Shown one piece after another: positions 8,938 through 17,002 of a stretch of 64,000 nucleotides of DNA. The stretch is from Ectopseudomonas chengduensis (lineage in GTDB: Bacteria; Pseudomonadota; Gammaproteobacteria; Pseudomonadales; Pseudomonadaceae), in the NCBI RefSeq assembly GCF_900102635.1, contig NZ_FMZQ01000009.1, forward strand, positions 155,658 through 219,657. Reading direction: 5' to 3'. The translations under genes and the position numbers were made by a program. The notes below the pieces were generated by a model. It had not been told where the DNA came from. It searched no databases and saw only the letters and a program-made list of their open reading frames with translations. Within the stretch, counting starts at the first letter, position 1. Each line of letters begins with the position of its first letter.

Positions 8938-9106
8938 TTTGCAGAATAAGGGGACGGATTTATTTCTAGCCCCGGCTGACCGCTCCTGGGCGGTAGCAGC
9001 CTCTCGCGAAGGTCAGCTAATCGGCATAAGCGACCAGTCGCGACAGGCAGAATCGCCGGAGCTGACGCTCGGCAGCATCTATATCGTGGTCTGTCCCCGA
9101 TTGTTT
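8938..9106. repeat. MITE/REP-like element with GGGGACGG and CTGTCCCC ends
   Basis: The element begins AATAAGGGGACGGATTTAT and ends GTGGTCTGTCCCCGATT. In pseudomonads, similar end sequences commonly flank IS200-like (REP-associated) transposases and their non-coding derivatives. The interior holds complementary blocks (GCGGTAGCAGCC, TCGCGA, GGTCAGC, AATCGGCATAAGCGACC) typical of short repeated intergenic sequences. No transposase gene lies inside. It separates the HEPN-like gene from the next nuclease-like gene. Confidence 0.5.
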
Positions 9107-9109
9107 TGC

Positions 9110-10153
9110 TCAAATCGGGACAACACGATATTCCAACGGTAATCCAAATTTCTCCCGCAAGCCGTTCAGATAGGCTTGGTCTTGGGGCGTGAGCGGTGTT
9201 CGCCCAACCGCAACCAACTTGGTGCTAAAGCGAGAGTCAGCATCAAAGACTGAATAGAAGCCATATTCAAGTAATTGTCCGAGCGCAAGCCTGAGCACCG
9301 TGCGTGGCACAAGGTCAGATTTGACCTCATAAAGGATGCGCTCATTAAGTGTCTCGACGGAGATATCTACAAAATCTTTTTCGCAGCTGATGTCTGCATC
9401 TGGATACTCCGCTCTAAGCTCATCAAGTAGTTTTGCCTGAATTAGCCCGTGCTCCGGGGTGCAAACCTTTCCAGCGGAACCACTCCTGTAGAACGGTAGT
9501 TGATTCGGGGCATCTTTACGACCTCTGCGGCCCGGACTGACTCTGTCGACGAACGGGATTTGAGTTGCGTTCCGGATTTCATTGAACTGATAACGCTTTA
9601 GGTTCAGGACATACTCACCATCTTGTGCGTATGTTCTAGGTGGATACCAGCGCACATTCTCCTGCCGAAAGCGGACGTTGATAATGCCGCCTACCCATTC
9701 CGGATCCCCCAGAGCGGTGGTATCCCCCCCTACAGCGATAATTTCGGAACGCATTTCATCGATCCAGCCATTCGCTGAAAAATGTTTATGAGCGGCGTCA
9801 GATTGGCTGCGACTGAGGCATTCTAAATCCAAAATTTTGGCCACATATCTGCGCCGGCCTCCGGGCTCGCAGGTATAAATAGTCACGTCCACCGCCTCAT
9901 CCATACCAGCAACGGTTGAGCGACTATCATTCACTCCCTGCAAGAAACCGTACTGCCAGCCATCAATCTGCCAATCAAAGCGAAACAGCCACTCTTCGTG
10001 GCCGTAACCAAACATTCTGGAAAATGAGGGTGGTCTGGAGACTTCAAGTCCTCTAGCCTCCCCGGTGGGACGTCTCCACCCTTGAGAGTTGAAGCACACC
10101 CTAGAAAGATACTCCATTGATTTCGCCCCGTTCGGCTCAGCTTTGGAATTCAT
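9110..10153 (-). CDS. Putative restriction-endonuclease-like protein (NO VEIN-like C-terminus)
   Basis: The last 115 residues look like a PD-(D/E)XK nuclease: a helix beginning CTPEHGLIQ (E234), then FVDIS with D263, then LYEVKS with E276 and K278, then LALGQLLEYGFY (Q293). This order is found in Mrr/NO VEIN-type domains. The N-terminal 200 residues include DVTIYTCEPGGRRRYVAKI (about 89-107), which faintly recalls EVE/PUA-like modified-base readers; this is speculative. The start may be 10153 or the ATG at 10117, which has a weak GGGG upstream. If both halves hold up, a type IV-like restriction role would fit. Confidence 0.5.
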   Translation of the reverse strand: MNSKAEPNGAKSMEYLSRVCFNSQGWRRPTGEARGLEVSRPPSFSRMFGYGHEEWLFRFDWQIDGWQYGFLQGVNDSRSTVAGMDEAVDVTIYTCEPGGRRRYVAKILDLECLSRSQSDAAHKHFSANGWIDEMRSEIIAVGGDTTALGDPEWVGGIINVRFRQENVRWYPPRTYAQDGEYVLNLKRYQFNEIRNATQIPFVDRVSPGRRGRKDAPNQLPFYRSGSAGKVCTPEHGLIQAKLLDELRAEYPDADISCEKDFVDISVETLNERILYEVKSDLVPRTVLRLALGQLLEYGFYSVFDADSRFSTKLVAVGRTPLTPQDQAYLNGLREKFGLPLEYRVVPI

Positions 10154-10195
10154 TAAGCCATAACATGCTCATGTTGAATCGGCCTTCGTAGACGC

Positions 10196-10216
10196 GGTAT
10201 GTCCACTTTTGGCCGA
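10196..10216. repeat. Inverted copy of the 21-bp sequence at 4474
   Basis: Its reverse complement, TCGGCCAAAAGTGGACATACC, matches 18 of 21 bases of 4474-4494. The two copies bracket the accessory block in inverted orientation. The motif itself belongs to a common pseudomonad intergenic repeat type. Confidence 0.55.
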
Positions 10217-10329
10217 AACCCGCCGCTCCATTACGCCTTATCTTCACGCTCTTCCGCTGCGGCATAGCCTGCCCGCCCCACGCTGTAATCTGCGACAATC
10301 CCGCCTTTGCCCTGATTGCCCCGATCTAG

Positions 10330-13300
10330 ATGACTGACCTCGCCACGCTGCAGAAGAACCTCGACCACGTCATGATCGCCGAGCGCCATCGCTTGCGCCG
10401 GCAGTTGCATGAGCTGCAGAAGCATCCAGATGAGGCCAAGCTGGCGCAGTGGTTGGAGCGTTTTCAGGCGTCCAGCGACAAGGTGGCGGCTCGGCGTAGC
10501 AGCATCCCCGTGATGCGCTACGACGATGCGCTGCCGATTGCCGCCAAGCGCGACGAGATCAAGGCCGCGCTGGAGAAGAGCCAGGTGGTGGTGATCGCCG
10601 GTGAGACCGGTTCGGGCAAGACCACGCAGTTGCCGAAGATCTGTCTGGAGATTGGTCGGGGTGTGCATGGGCTGATTGGCCATACCCAACCGCGCCGCCT
10701 GGCAGCGCGCAGTGTGGCGACTCGGGTAGCGGAAGAGATCGGCACGCCGCTGGGCGAGCTGGTCGGTTATCAGGTGCGGTTCGAGGATCAGAGCAAGGAC
10801 GGCACGCTGATCAAGCTGATGACCGACGGCATCCTGCTCGCCGAAACCCAGCACGACCGCTTTCTGGAAAAGTACGACACGATCATCGTCGACGAGGCGC
10901 ATGAGCGCAGCCTCAATATCGACTTCCTGCTCGGCTATCTGAAGACCCTGCTGCCGCGTCGCCCGGATCTGAAGTTGATCATCACCTCGGCGACCATCGA
11001 TCTGGAGCGTTTCAGCAAACACTTCAACGACGCGCCTATCATCGAGGTATCTGGCCGCACCTATCCGGTGGAAACCTGGTATCGCCCGCTGGCGGCGGAG
11101 GTGGACGAGGAGGGCGAGCGCCTGCTCGATGACCTGTCCATCGACCAGGGCATTCTCGCTGCGCTGGATGAGATCGCCGAGCACGAGCGCAACGTGGGCC
11201 AGCGCCCCGGCGACGTGCTGGTGTTCCTGCCCGGCGAGCGCGAGATTCGTGAGGCGGCGGAGGTGCTGCGCAAGGCCAACCTGCGCCTGACTGAGGTGCT
11301 GCCGTTGTATGCACGGCTGACGCCGGCCGAGCAGCAGAAGATTTTCGCGCCCATGGCCGGGCGCAAGATCGTGCTGGCCACCAACGTCGCGGAAACCTCG
11401 CTGACCGTGCCGGGTATCCGCTACGTGATCGACAGCGGCACCGCACGCATCAGCCGCTATAGCTACCGCGCCAAGGTACAGCGCCTGCCCATCGAGCCGG
11501 TGTCGCAGGCCAGCGCCAACCAGCGCAAGGGCCGCTGCGGCCGGGTCGAGCCGGGTATCTGCATTCGTTTGTACAGCGAGGAAGATTTTCTCGGGCGCCC
11601 TGAATTTACCGACCCGGAGATTCTGCGCACCAACTTGGCGGCGGTGATTCTGCAGATGCTGCACCTGCGTTTGGGCAGCATCGAGGACTTCCCCTTTATC
11701 GAGCCGCCAGATGGCAAGGCCATCAGCGACGGCTTCAACCTGTTGCAGGAGCTGTCGGCGGTCAATCGCGAAAGCCAGCTCACGCCCATCGGCCGGCAAC
11801 TGGCGCGCCTGCCCATCGACCCGCGCCTGGGGCGCATGGTGCTGGAAGGCGCCAAGCAGGGCAGCCTGGAGGAAATCCTTATCGTTGCCGCCGCGCTGTC
11901 GGTGCAGGATCCGCGCGAGCGACCGATGGATCGCCAGCAGGCCGCCGACCAGGCGCACGCGCAGTGGAAGGATGTCGATTCGGACTTCGCCGCGCTGATC
12001 AACCTGTGGCGCGGTTTTGAGGAAAAACGCCAGGAGCTGGGCAGCAACCCGCTGCGCACCTGGTGCAAGAAGAACTTCCTCAACTACATGCGCCTGCGCG
12101 AATGGCGCGATGCGCACCGGCAACTGGTGCTAATCGCCCGTGATCTGCAACTGATGGGCAAGGGCAGCCAGAGCCGCTCGGAGGCGCAGGGCGAGCAAAC
12201 GGCTAACACGCCGCAGCCGACCAAGGACACCCGTGTCAACGCCATCGCCCGCCAGCAGGCCGAAGCCAGTGAGGCGGCGGTGCGGGCGAAGAATTACGCC
12301 GCCGTGCACAAGGCGATTCTCGCCGGCCTGCTCAGCCAGATCGGCCAGAAGACCGAGGAGGGCGACTACCTCGGCGCGCGCCAGCGGCGTTTCTGGATTC
12401 ACCCGTCGAGTGTGATCGGGCGCAAGAAGCCCAACTGGATCATGGCCGCTGAGCTGGTGGAAACCACCAAGCTGTTCGCCCGTATGGTGGCGAAGATCGA
12501 GCCGGACTGGATCGAGCCGCTGGCCGGCCACCTGGTGAAGAAGAACCATCTGGAACCGCACTGGGAGAAGAAGCGCGGCCAGGTGGTGGCGTACGAGCAG
12601 GTCACCCTGTACGGCATGATCATCGTCGGTCGCCGCCCGGTGCATTACGGCCCCATCGACCCGCCTGTTTCGCGCGAGATGTTCATTCGCGAGGGGCTGG
12701 TGCGCGGCGAGATCAACAGCCGCGTGCGCTGCCTGACCGCCAACCGCCAGTTGCTCGAACGTCTCGACGAGCTGGAGGCCAAGTCGCGTCGCCGCGACAT
12801 TCTCGCCGACGAGGAAACCCTGTTCGGCTACTACGATGCGCGTATCCCGCAGGACATCTACCAGGCTGCTAGTTTCGAGAGCTGGTACAAGAAAGGCAGC
12901 GCCGCCGACCCGCAGCTGTTGATCATGCGTGAGGAAGACGCCCTGGCTCGCGATGCCAAGGAAGTCACCGCCGCGCAGTACCCGGACACCTTGCGCATTG
13001 GCGAGCTGCAATTGCCGCTGAGCTATCACTTCGAGCCCAACCACCCGCGTGACGGCGTGACCCTGCGCGTGCCGGCGCCGCTGCTGCCGCAACTGCCGCC
13101 CGAGCGCCTTGAATGGCTGGTGCCGGGGCTGCTGGAGGCCAAGTGCATCGCCCTGGTGCGCGGCCTGCCCAAGGCGCTGCGCAAGAACTTCGTGCCGGTG
13201 CCGGACTTCGTTGGTGCGGCGCTGGACAAGCTGGTGTTTGGCCAGGGCTCGTTGCCGCAGGCGCTGGGGCATGAACTGCTGCGCATGACTGGCGCGCGGG

Positions 13301-14346
13301 TGTCCGACGAGGCCTGGGCGGAGGCTGCTGAAAGCATCGAAAACCACCTGAAGATGAACATTGAGGTGGTCGACGCTCAGGGCAAGTTCCTTGGCGAAGG
13401 TCGCGATCTGGCCGAGCTGACCGCACGTTTCGCCGAGGCCAGCCAGGCGGCCTTGGCCATCCCGCAGCAGAGCGACAAGCCGAAGGCGGTGGAGGCCAAA
13501 GCCTTTGCCGAAGTGGCCGAGAAGACGCAGCAGAAGATCGCCGGGCTTTCCATGACGGTCTACCCGGCCTTGGTGGAAGAAGGCGGAGTGGTCAAGGAAG
13601 GGCGCTTCCCGACTCAGGCCGAGGCCGACTTCCAGCACCGCCGCGCCCTGCAGCGCCTGCTCTTGCAGCAACTGGCCGAACAGGCCAAGTTCCTGCGCGG
13701 CAAGCTGCCGGGGCTGACCGAGCTGGGGCTGCTCTATCGCGACATCGGCCGCGTCGAGGCGCTGGTCGAGGACATTCTGTTGGCCAGCCTGGATGCCTGC
13801 ATCCTCGAAGGCGAAGCCACGCTGCCGCGCGATGGGGCAGCTCTGGCGCAACTGGCCGAGCGCAAGCGCGGCGACTGGACGACGCATGCCGAACGTATCG
13901 CCCGCCAGGTGCTGGAAATCCTCAAGCTCAACCATGGCCTGCAGAAGCGCTTCAAGGGCAAGATCGACCTGGCCCAGGCGATGGCGCTCAACGATATCAA
14001 GCAGCAGCTCGCGGGCCTGGTGTATGCCGGCTTCGTGCGCGAGACGCCGGGCGAGTGGCTCAAGGAGATTCCTCGTTACCTCAAGGCCATCGAGCAGCGC
14101 CTGGACAAGGTGGGTGCGCAGGTGCAGCGCGACCGTGTGTGGACGGGTGAACTGGCCGGCTACTGGGAGCAGTACAAGGCCCGCGCTGCCAAGCATGCCC
14201 AGGAAGGCAAGCGTGATCCGGAGCTGACGCTGTACCGCTGGATGCTGGAGGAATACCGCGTGTCGCTGTTCGCCCAGCAACTGGGCACGAAGATGGCGGT
14301 ATCGGACAAGCGCCTGAGCAAGCAGTGGACGCTGGTTGAAGGTTGA
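10330..14346 (+). CDS. hrpA: ATP-dependent RNA helicase HrpA
   Basis: At 1338 residues this is a full-length DEAH-box RNA helicase of the HrpA family. The order is an N-terminal region, Walker A GETGSGKT (from residue 91), DEAH box VDEAHERS (about 186-193), SAT motif TSATID (about 219), helicase C domain with QRKGRCGR (about 398), HA2 and OB-fold regions, and the long C-terminal domain (DUF3418) that distinguishes HrpA from HrpB. It acts on RNA in the cytoplasm and is linked to ribosome rescue and mRNA processing in other bacteria. Very long antisense frames on the other strand are GC-rich shadows. The start ATG fits the family. Confidence 0.97.
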   Translation: MTDLATLQKNLDHVMIAERHRLRRQLHELQKHPDEAKLAQWLERFQASSDKVAARRSSIPVMRYDDALPIAAKRDEIKAALEKSQVVVIAGETGSGKTTQLPKICLEIGRGVHGLIGHTQPRRLAARSVATRVAEEIGTPLGELVGYQVRFEDQSKDGTLIKLMTDGILLAETQHDRFLEKYDTIIVDEAHERSLNIDFLLGYLKTLLPRRPDLKLIITSATIDLERFSKHFNDAPIIEVSGRTYPVETWYRPLAAEVDEEGERLLDDLSIDQGILAALDEIAEHERNVGQRPGDVLVFLPGEREIREAAEVLRKANLRLTEVLPLYARLTPAEQQKIFAPMAGRKIVLATNVAETSLTVPGIRYVIDSGTARISRYSYRAKVQRLPIEPVSQASANQRKGRCGRVEPGICIRLYSEEDFLGRPEFTDPEILRTNLAAVILQMLHLRLGSIEDFPFIEPPDGKAISDGFNLLQELSAVNRESQLTPIGRQLARLPIDPRLGRMVLEGAKQGSLEEILIVAAALSVQDPRERPMDRQQAADQAHAQWKDVDSDFAALINLWRGFEEKRQELGSNPLRTWCKKNFLNYMRLREWRDAHRQLVLIARDLQLMGKGSQSRSEAQGEQTANTPQPTKDTRVNAIARQQAEASEAAVRAKNYAAVHKAILAGLLSQIGQKTEEGDYLGARQRRFWIHPSSVIGRKKPNWIMAAELVETTKLFARMVAKIEPDWIEPLAGHLVKKNHLEPHWEKKRGQVVAYEQVTLYGMIIVGRRPVHYGPIDPPVSREMFIREGLVRGEINSRVRCLTANRQLLERLDELEAKSRRRDILADEETLFGYYDARIPQDIYQAASFESWYKKGSAADPQLLIMREEDALARDAKEVTAAQYPDTLRIGELQLPLSYHFEPNHPRDGVTLRVPAPLLPQLPPERLEWLVPGLLEAKCIALVRGLPKALRKNFVPVPDFVGAALDKLVFGQGSLPQALGHELLRMTGARVSDEAWAEAAESIENHLKMNIEVVDAQGKFLGEGRDLAELTARFAEASQAALAIPQQSDKPKAVEAKAFAEVAEKTQQKIAGLSMTVYPALVEEGGVVKEGRFPTQAEADFQHRRALQRLLLQQLAEQAKFLRGKLPGLTELGLLYRDIGRVEALVEDILLASLDACILEGEATLPRDGAALAQLAERKRGDWTTHAERIARQVLEILKLNHGLQKRFKGKIDLAQAMALNDIKQQLAGLVYAGFVRETPGEWLKEIPRYLKAIEQRLDKVGAQVQRDRVWTGELAGYWEQYKARAAKHAQEGKRDPELTLYRWMLEEYRVSLFAQQLGTKMAVSDKRLSKQWTLVEG

Positions 14347-14354
14347 TGATCGGC

Positions 14355-14378
14355 GCTCGCCCCGGTGCAGGGGCGAGC
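14355..14378 (+). terminator. Hairpin downstream of hrpA
   Basis: GCTCGCCCC, loop GGTGCA, GGGGCGAGC: a perfect 9-bp stem just after the hrpA stop. There is no clear T-run, so it may work with Rho or only protect the 3' end. Confidence 0.5.
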
Positions 14379-14410
14379 TATCCACTGATGAATGCGGAAA
14401 CTGAAGAACG

Positions 14411-14674
14411 ATGAGTGTGAATGATGAAAACGTCGGGCTGGGACGCCGTGGCTGCCTGGGCCTTTTCCTGGTCGGCCTGGCCTTTGTCGTACTGATTTTC
14501 GCCGGGCTGATCTACATCATGACTCGCCCGCAGGACAGCGAGATCGAGGCCGGCGAGCGTGCGGCCATCGAGGCCTGCTGGAAGAGCGCGCAGGCCACCG
14601 AGCGCAGCTTCACCGAGGAAAGTTGCCAGGAGATGGAGAAGCAGTTCCTGCGCAAGTTCGGCCATCAGCCATGA
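14411..14674 (+). CDS. Small single-pass membrane protein
   Basis: The 87-residue protein has one clear membrane helix (about residues 17-40, GCLGLFLVGLAFVVLIFAG) after a short charged N-terminus, followed by a charged soluble tail with two cysteines. No family is recognised. Its last bases overlap the start of the next gene (ATGA), so the two are translationally coupled and probably work together. Confidence 0.65.
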   Translation: MSVNDENVGLGRRGCLGLFLVGLAFVVLIFAGLIYIMTRPQDSEIEAGERAAIEACWKSAQATERSFTEESCQEMEKQFLRKFGHQP

Positions 14675-15246
14675 ACCTGCTGCAACGCCTGAGCTTCAAG
14701 CATCTGGTGGTGGGCTTCTGCGTGTTGGCGCTGGGGAGCGTGGTACTGATCTGGTGGCTTAGCGGCGCGGCCTATTTGCGGCCCTATGCCGAGCAGACGG
14801 TGATCTTCGGTCAGGGCGAGTTGAAGCTGCCGCCTGAGCTGGCTGGCCCTGGCCCGATTCGTGTGGTGCACTTCTGGGACCCAGATTGCCCCTGCAACGG
14901 GGAAACCGACGCGCACCTGCGCTACCTGATCGGCCTGCACCGCAATGCCGATGTAGCGTTCTACAGCGTGCAGAAGCCGGGCAGCCAGGGTGAGATCGCG
15001 CCGTTCCTGCGCGGGCGGATGAAGCCCTTGCCTGGCATCGAGGGCATGGAAGCGCTGCCGGCCAGCCCGGCCCTGGCGATCTGGGATCGTGACGGCAACC
15101 TGGCCTATGCCGGCCCTTACAGCGAAGGGCTGGTGTGCAACTCCAGCAACAGCTTCGTCGAGCCGGTGCTCGATGCGCTGACTCAGGGGCGCCATGTTTC
15201 CCTGGCCAGTGGGTTGGCGGTGGGGTGTTATTGCGCTTGGAAGTAG
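14671..15246 (+). CDS. Thioredoxin-fold membrane-anchored protein (DUF6436-like)
   Basis: The protein has 191 residues, counted from the ATG that overlaps the previous stop. It has an N-terminal membrane anchor (about residues 10-30), then a periplasmic thioredoxin-like domain with HFWDPDCPCNGE, a CxC in place of the usual CxxC, and a C-terminal CYC. The fold and layout suggest a periplasmic thiol or redox protein. The substrate is unknown. The longer in-frame extension from 14623 overlaps the upstream gene and is unlikely to be used. Confidence 0.65.
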   Translation: MNLLQRLSFKHLVVGFCVLALGSVVLIWWLSGAAYLRPYAEQTVIFGQGELKLPPELAGPGPIRVVHFWDPDCPCNGETDAHLRYLIGLHRNADVAFYSVQKPGSQGEIAPFLRGRMKPLPGIEGMEALPASPALAIWDRDGNLAYAGPYSEGLVCNSSNSFVEPVLDALTQGRHVSLASGLAVGCYCAWK

Positions 15247-15316
15247 TGGGGGAGGCTGATCTGCCCACAGGCGCCTCGCTTCCTCGGATGTTTGTCCGTC
15301 TTGAAGAGCGTTCCGT

Positions 15317-15398
15317 GTAGGAGCCCCGCCTCGGGGCGAAGCGTTGGCCAGGATTGCCGGGGTTGTGGCCGATTCGCCGCGAGGGCGCGGCTCCTACA
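15317..15398. repeat. REP-type inverted pair
   Basis: GTAGGAGCCCCGCCTCGGGG is followed about 40 bp later by GAGGGCGCGGCTCCTAC in inverted orientation. Related copies occur at 20989 and 36010 in this window. This is the usual pseudomonad GTAGGAGC intergenic repeat, able to form a hairpin in the 3' region after the thioredoxin-fold gene. Confidence 0.75.
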
Positions 15399-15441
15399 GG
15401 ATGGTGCGCTGCGAAGCGTGCATGTCCGGGCTTTCGGTTGC

Positions 15442-15595
15442 GTAGCCCGGATGCAATCCGGGGCATGCATCGAATCTGTATGCGGGTTTGGTATAGCTAT
15501 CGCGGCTGAAGCCGCTCCTACGGAATAGGGGTATGAGCGGCTTCAGCCGCGATGCTTTTGCCGCGCTCAATTGCCCCGGATTGCATCCGGGCTAC
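15442..15595. repeat. Nested palindromic repeat cluster
   Basis: The outer arms GTAGCCCGGATGCAATCCGG (15442-15461) and CCGGATTGCATCCGGGCTAC (15576-15595) are exact reverse complements. Inside them lie GCGGCTGAAGCCGCTCCTAC (15502-15521) and GAGCGGCTTCAGCCGC (15535-15550), also complementary. The whole could fold as a nested stem. The outer unit recurs at 39323-39378. Confidence 0.8.
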
Positions 15596-16082
15596 AGCGC
15601 CAACCACCCCTGATTTCTATCTAGCTGCCGCTCTGCGACCCAGCCTTTCGCTAGGCCCAAGCGCCTCTAGCTCGCATTCGAAAACCTCAAAATCTCCTCA
15701 ATGTCAAGCCAGACCGTGCTGTCAGCTGGCGGCATCTTTCGTGTCAATGATTCCTGTCAATTTGCTGACAAACAGCTCTAAAACGGGGCTGTGATCATTT
15801 GTCGCACCCCTGCGCTTCTTTGCTGGCTTCTTGCTGCAAAGTGTTTCAAATCTTTGCGTAAATGTTTCGAAACATGTCGAATGGATGCTGTAAGTTCGCT
15901 CATAAGTAGGCCGCTAATGAATTGTATGAGGCCTTCTTAGCCTGCACCATCCGCGCTTCCCACGGTTTACCGCTTCGCTTGCACGGATGCTCAAGCTCTG
16001 AGTTCTCGCTGCCGGCCTTTTACTCGATGGGCTGCACGGCAACTGAAGCCGACTGTGGGCTCACTCAGTTGAAGGTCGTGAC
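15596..16082 (+). promoter_or_regulatory. Upstream region of the cyo operon
   Basis: No gene is seen in these 487 bases. The stretch is AT-richer than its surroundings and holds several TGTCA motifs, including TGTCA, ATTTGC, TGACA near 15757, and the 14-bp perfect palindrome ATGTTTCGAAACAT at 15862-15875, about 210 bp before cyoA. These are reasonable operator candidates for a redox or carbon-regulated operon. No regulator can be named from sequence. Confidence 0.45.
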
Positions 16083-17000
16083 ATGAAAGAAGAGAAATAC
16101 CATCGTTGTGTGCGCTGGCTGGTGATGGCGATTGCCTTCTCGGCGCTCGGTGGATGTGACTGGGCACTGTTCAACTCGAAAGGGCAGATCGGTGTCGAGC
16201 AGGGCAACCTCATCCTGATCTCCATTGGTCTCATGCTGATCGTGGTCATTCCCGTGATCGTCATGACCTTCTGGTTTGGCTGGCGTTATCGCGAGTCGAA
16301 CGAGAAGGCCACCTACATGCCCGACTGGGCACACTCGCACAAGATCGAACTGGTCGTCTGGGGCGTTCCCCTGATCATCGTCGCGGTACTGGCGGTCATC
16401 ATCTGGGAAACCTCGCATTCGCTCGACCCCTATCGCCCGATCGAATCGGACAAGCCTGCGCTGAACATCGAAGTCGTCTCGCTCGACTGGAAATGGCTGT
16501 TCATCTACCCGGACCAGGGCGTGGCCGTGGTCAATGAGCTGGTGATTCCGGAGAAAACCCCGGTGACCTTCCACATCACCTCCGACACGGTGATGAACGC
16601 GCTGTCGATCCCGCAGCTCGGCGGGATGATCTACGCCATGGGCGGCCAGCGTACCCAGCTCAACCTGATCGCCAACGAACAGGGCGAGTTCTTCGGCCAG
16701 TCCGGCAACTTCAGCGGCGAAGGCTTCTCGGCCATGCGCTTCACCACCCACTCGGTCAGCGATGAAGGCTTCGCGCAGTGGGTCGACAAGGTCAAGCAGT
16801 CGCCCGAGGTCATGGACTTCGCCGCCTTCAAAGAGGTAGGCGAGCCCGGCGAGATGGTCAACCACCGCTATCCGATCTACCCGATTCGCTACTTCGGCCA
16901 GGTCGAGCCGAACCTGTTCAACAAGGTGATCGGGCAGTACGTGACCTTGAAAGATTCCCACAGCACGGCCATGCACGAAGCAGCGGAGGTGCAGGAGTGA
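16083..17000 (+). CDS. cyoA: Cytochrome bo3 ubiquinol oxidase subunit II
   Basis: The 305-residue lipoprotein has a signal peptide with lipobox ALGGC (C25), two membrane helices (about 45-67 and 85-107) and a cupredoxin-like periplasmic domain lacking the CuA ligands, as expected for quinol oxidases. [20 protein letters not shown] and [15 protein letters not shown] are typical CyoA segments. It is the first gene of cyoABCDE and is needed for assembly of the proton-pumping terminal oxidase. The next gene begins two bases after its stop. Confidence 0.97.
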   Translation: MKEEKYHRCVRWLVMAIAFSALGGCDWALFNSKGQIGVEQGNLILISIGLMLIVVIPVIVMTFWFGWRYRESNEKATYMPDWAHSHKIELVVWGVPLIIVAVLAVIIWETSHSLDPYRPIESDKPALNIEVVSLDWKWLFIYPDQGVAVVNELVIPEKTPVTFHITSDTVMNALSIPQLGGMIYAMGGQRTQLNLIANEQGEFFGQSGNFSGEGFSAMRFTTHSVSDEGFAQWVDKVKQSPEVMDFAAFKEVGEPGEMVNHRYPIYPIRYFGQVEPNLFNKVIGQYVTLKDSHSTAMHEAAEVQE

Positions 17001-17002
17001 AT

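Noticed and set aside
10231..14385. Two very long minus-strand frames (630 and 751 codons) antisense to hrpA
   Set aside because: They mirror the codon bias of hrpA in a GC-rich gene, are rich in His, Gln and Leu, and have no recognisable domain.
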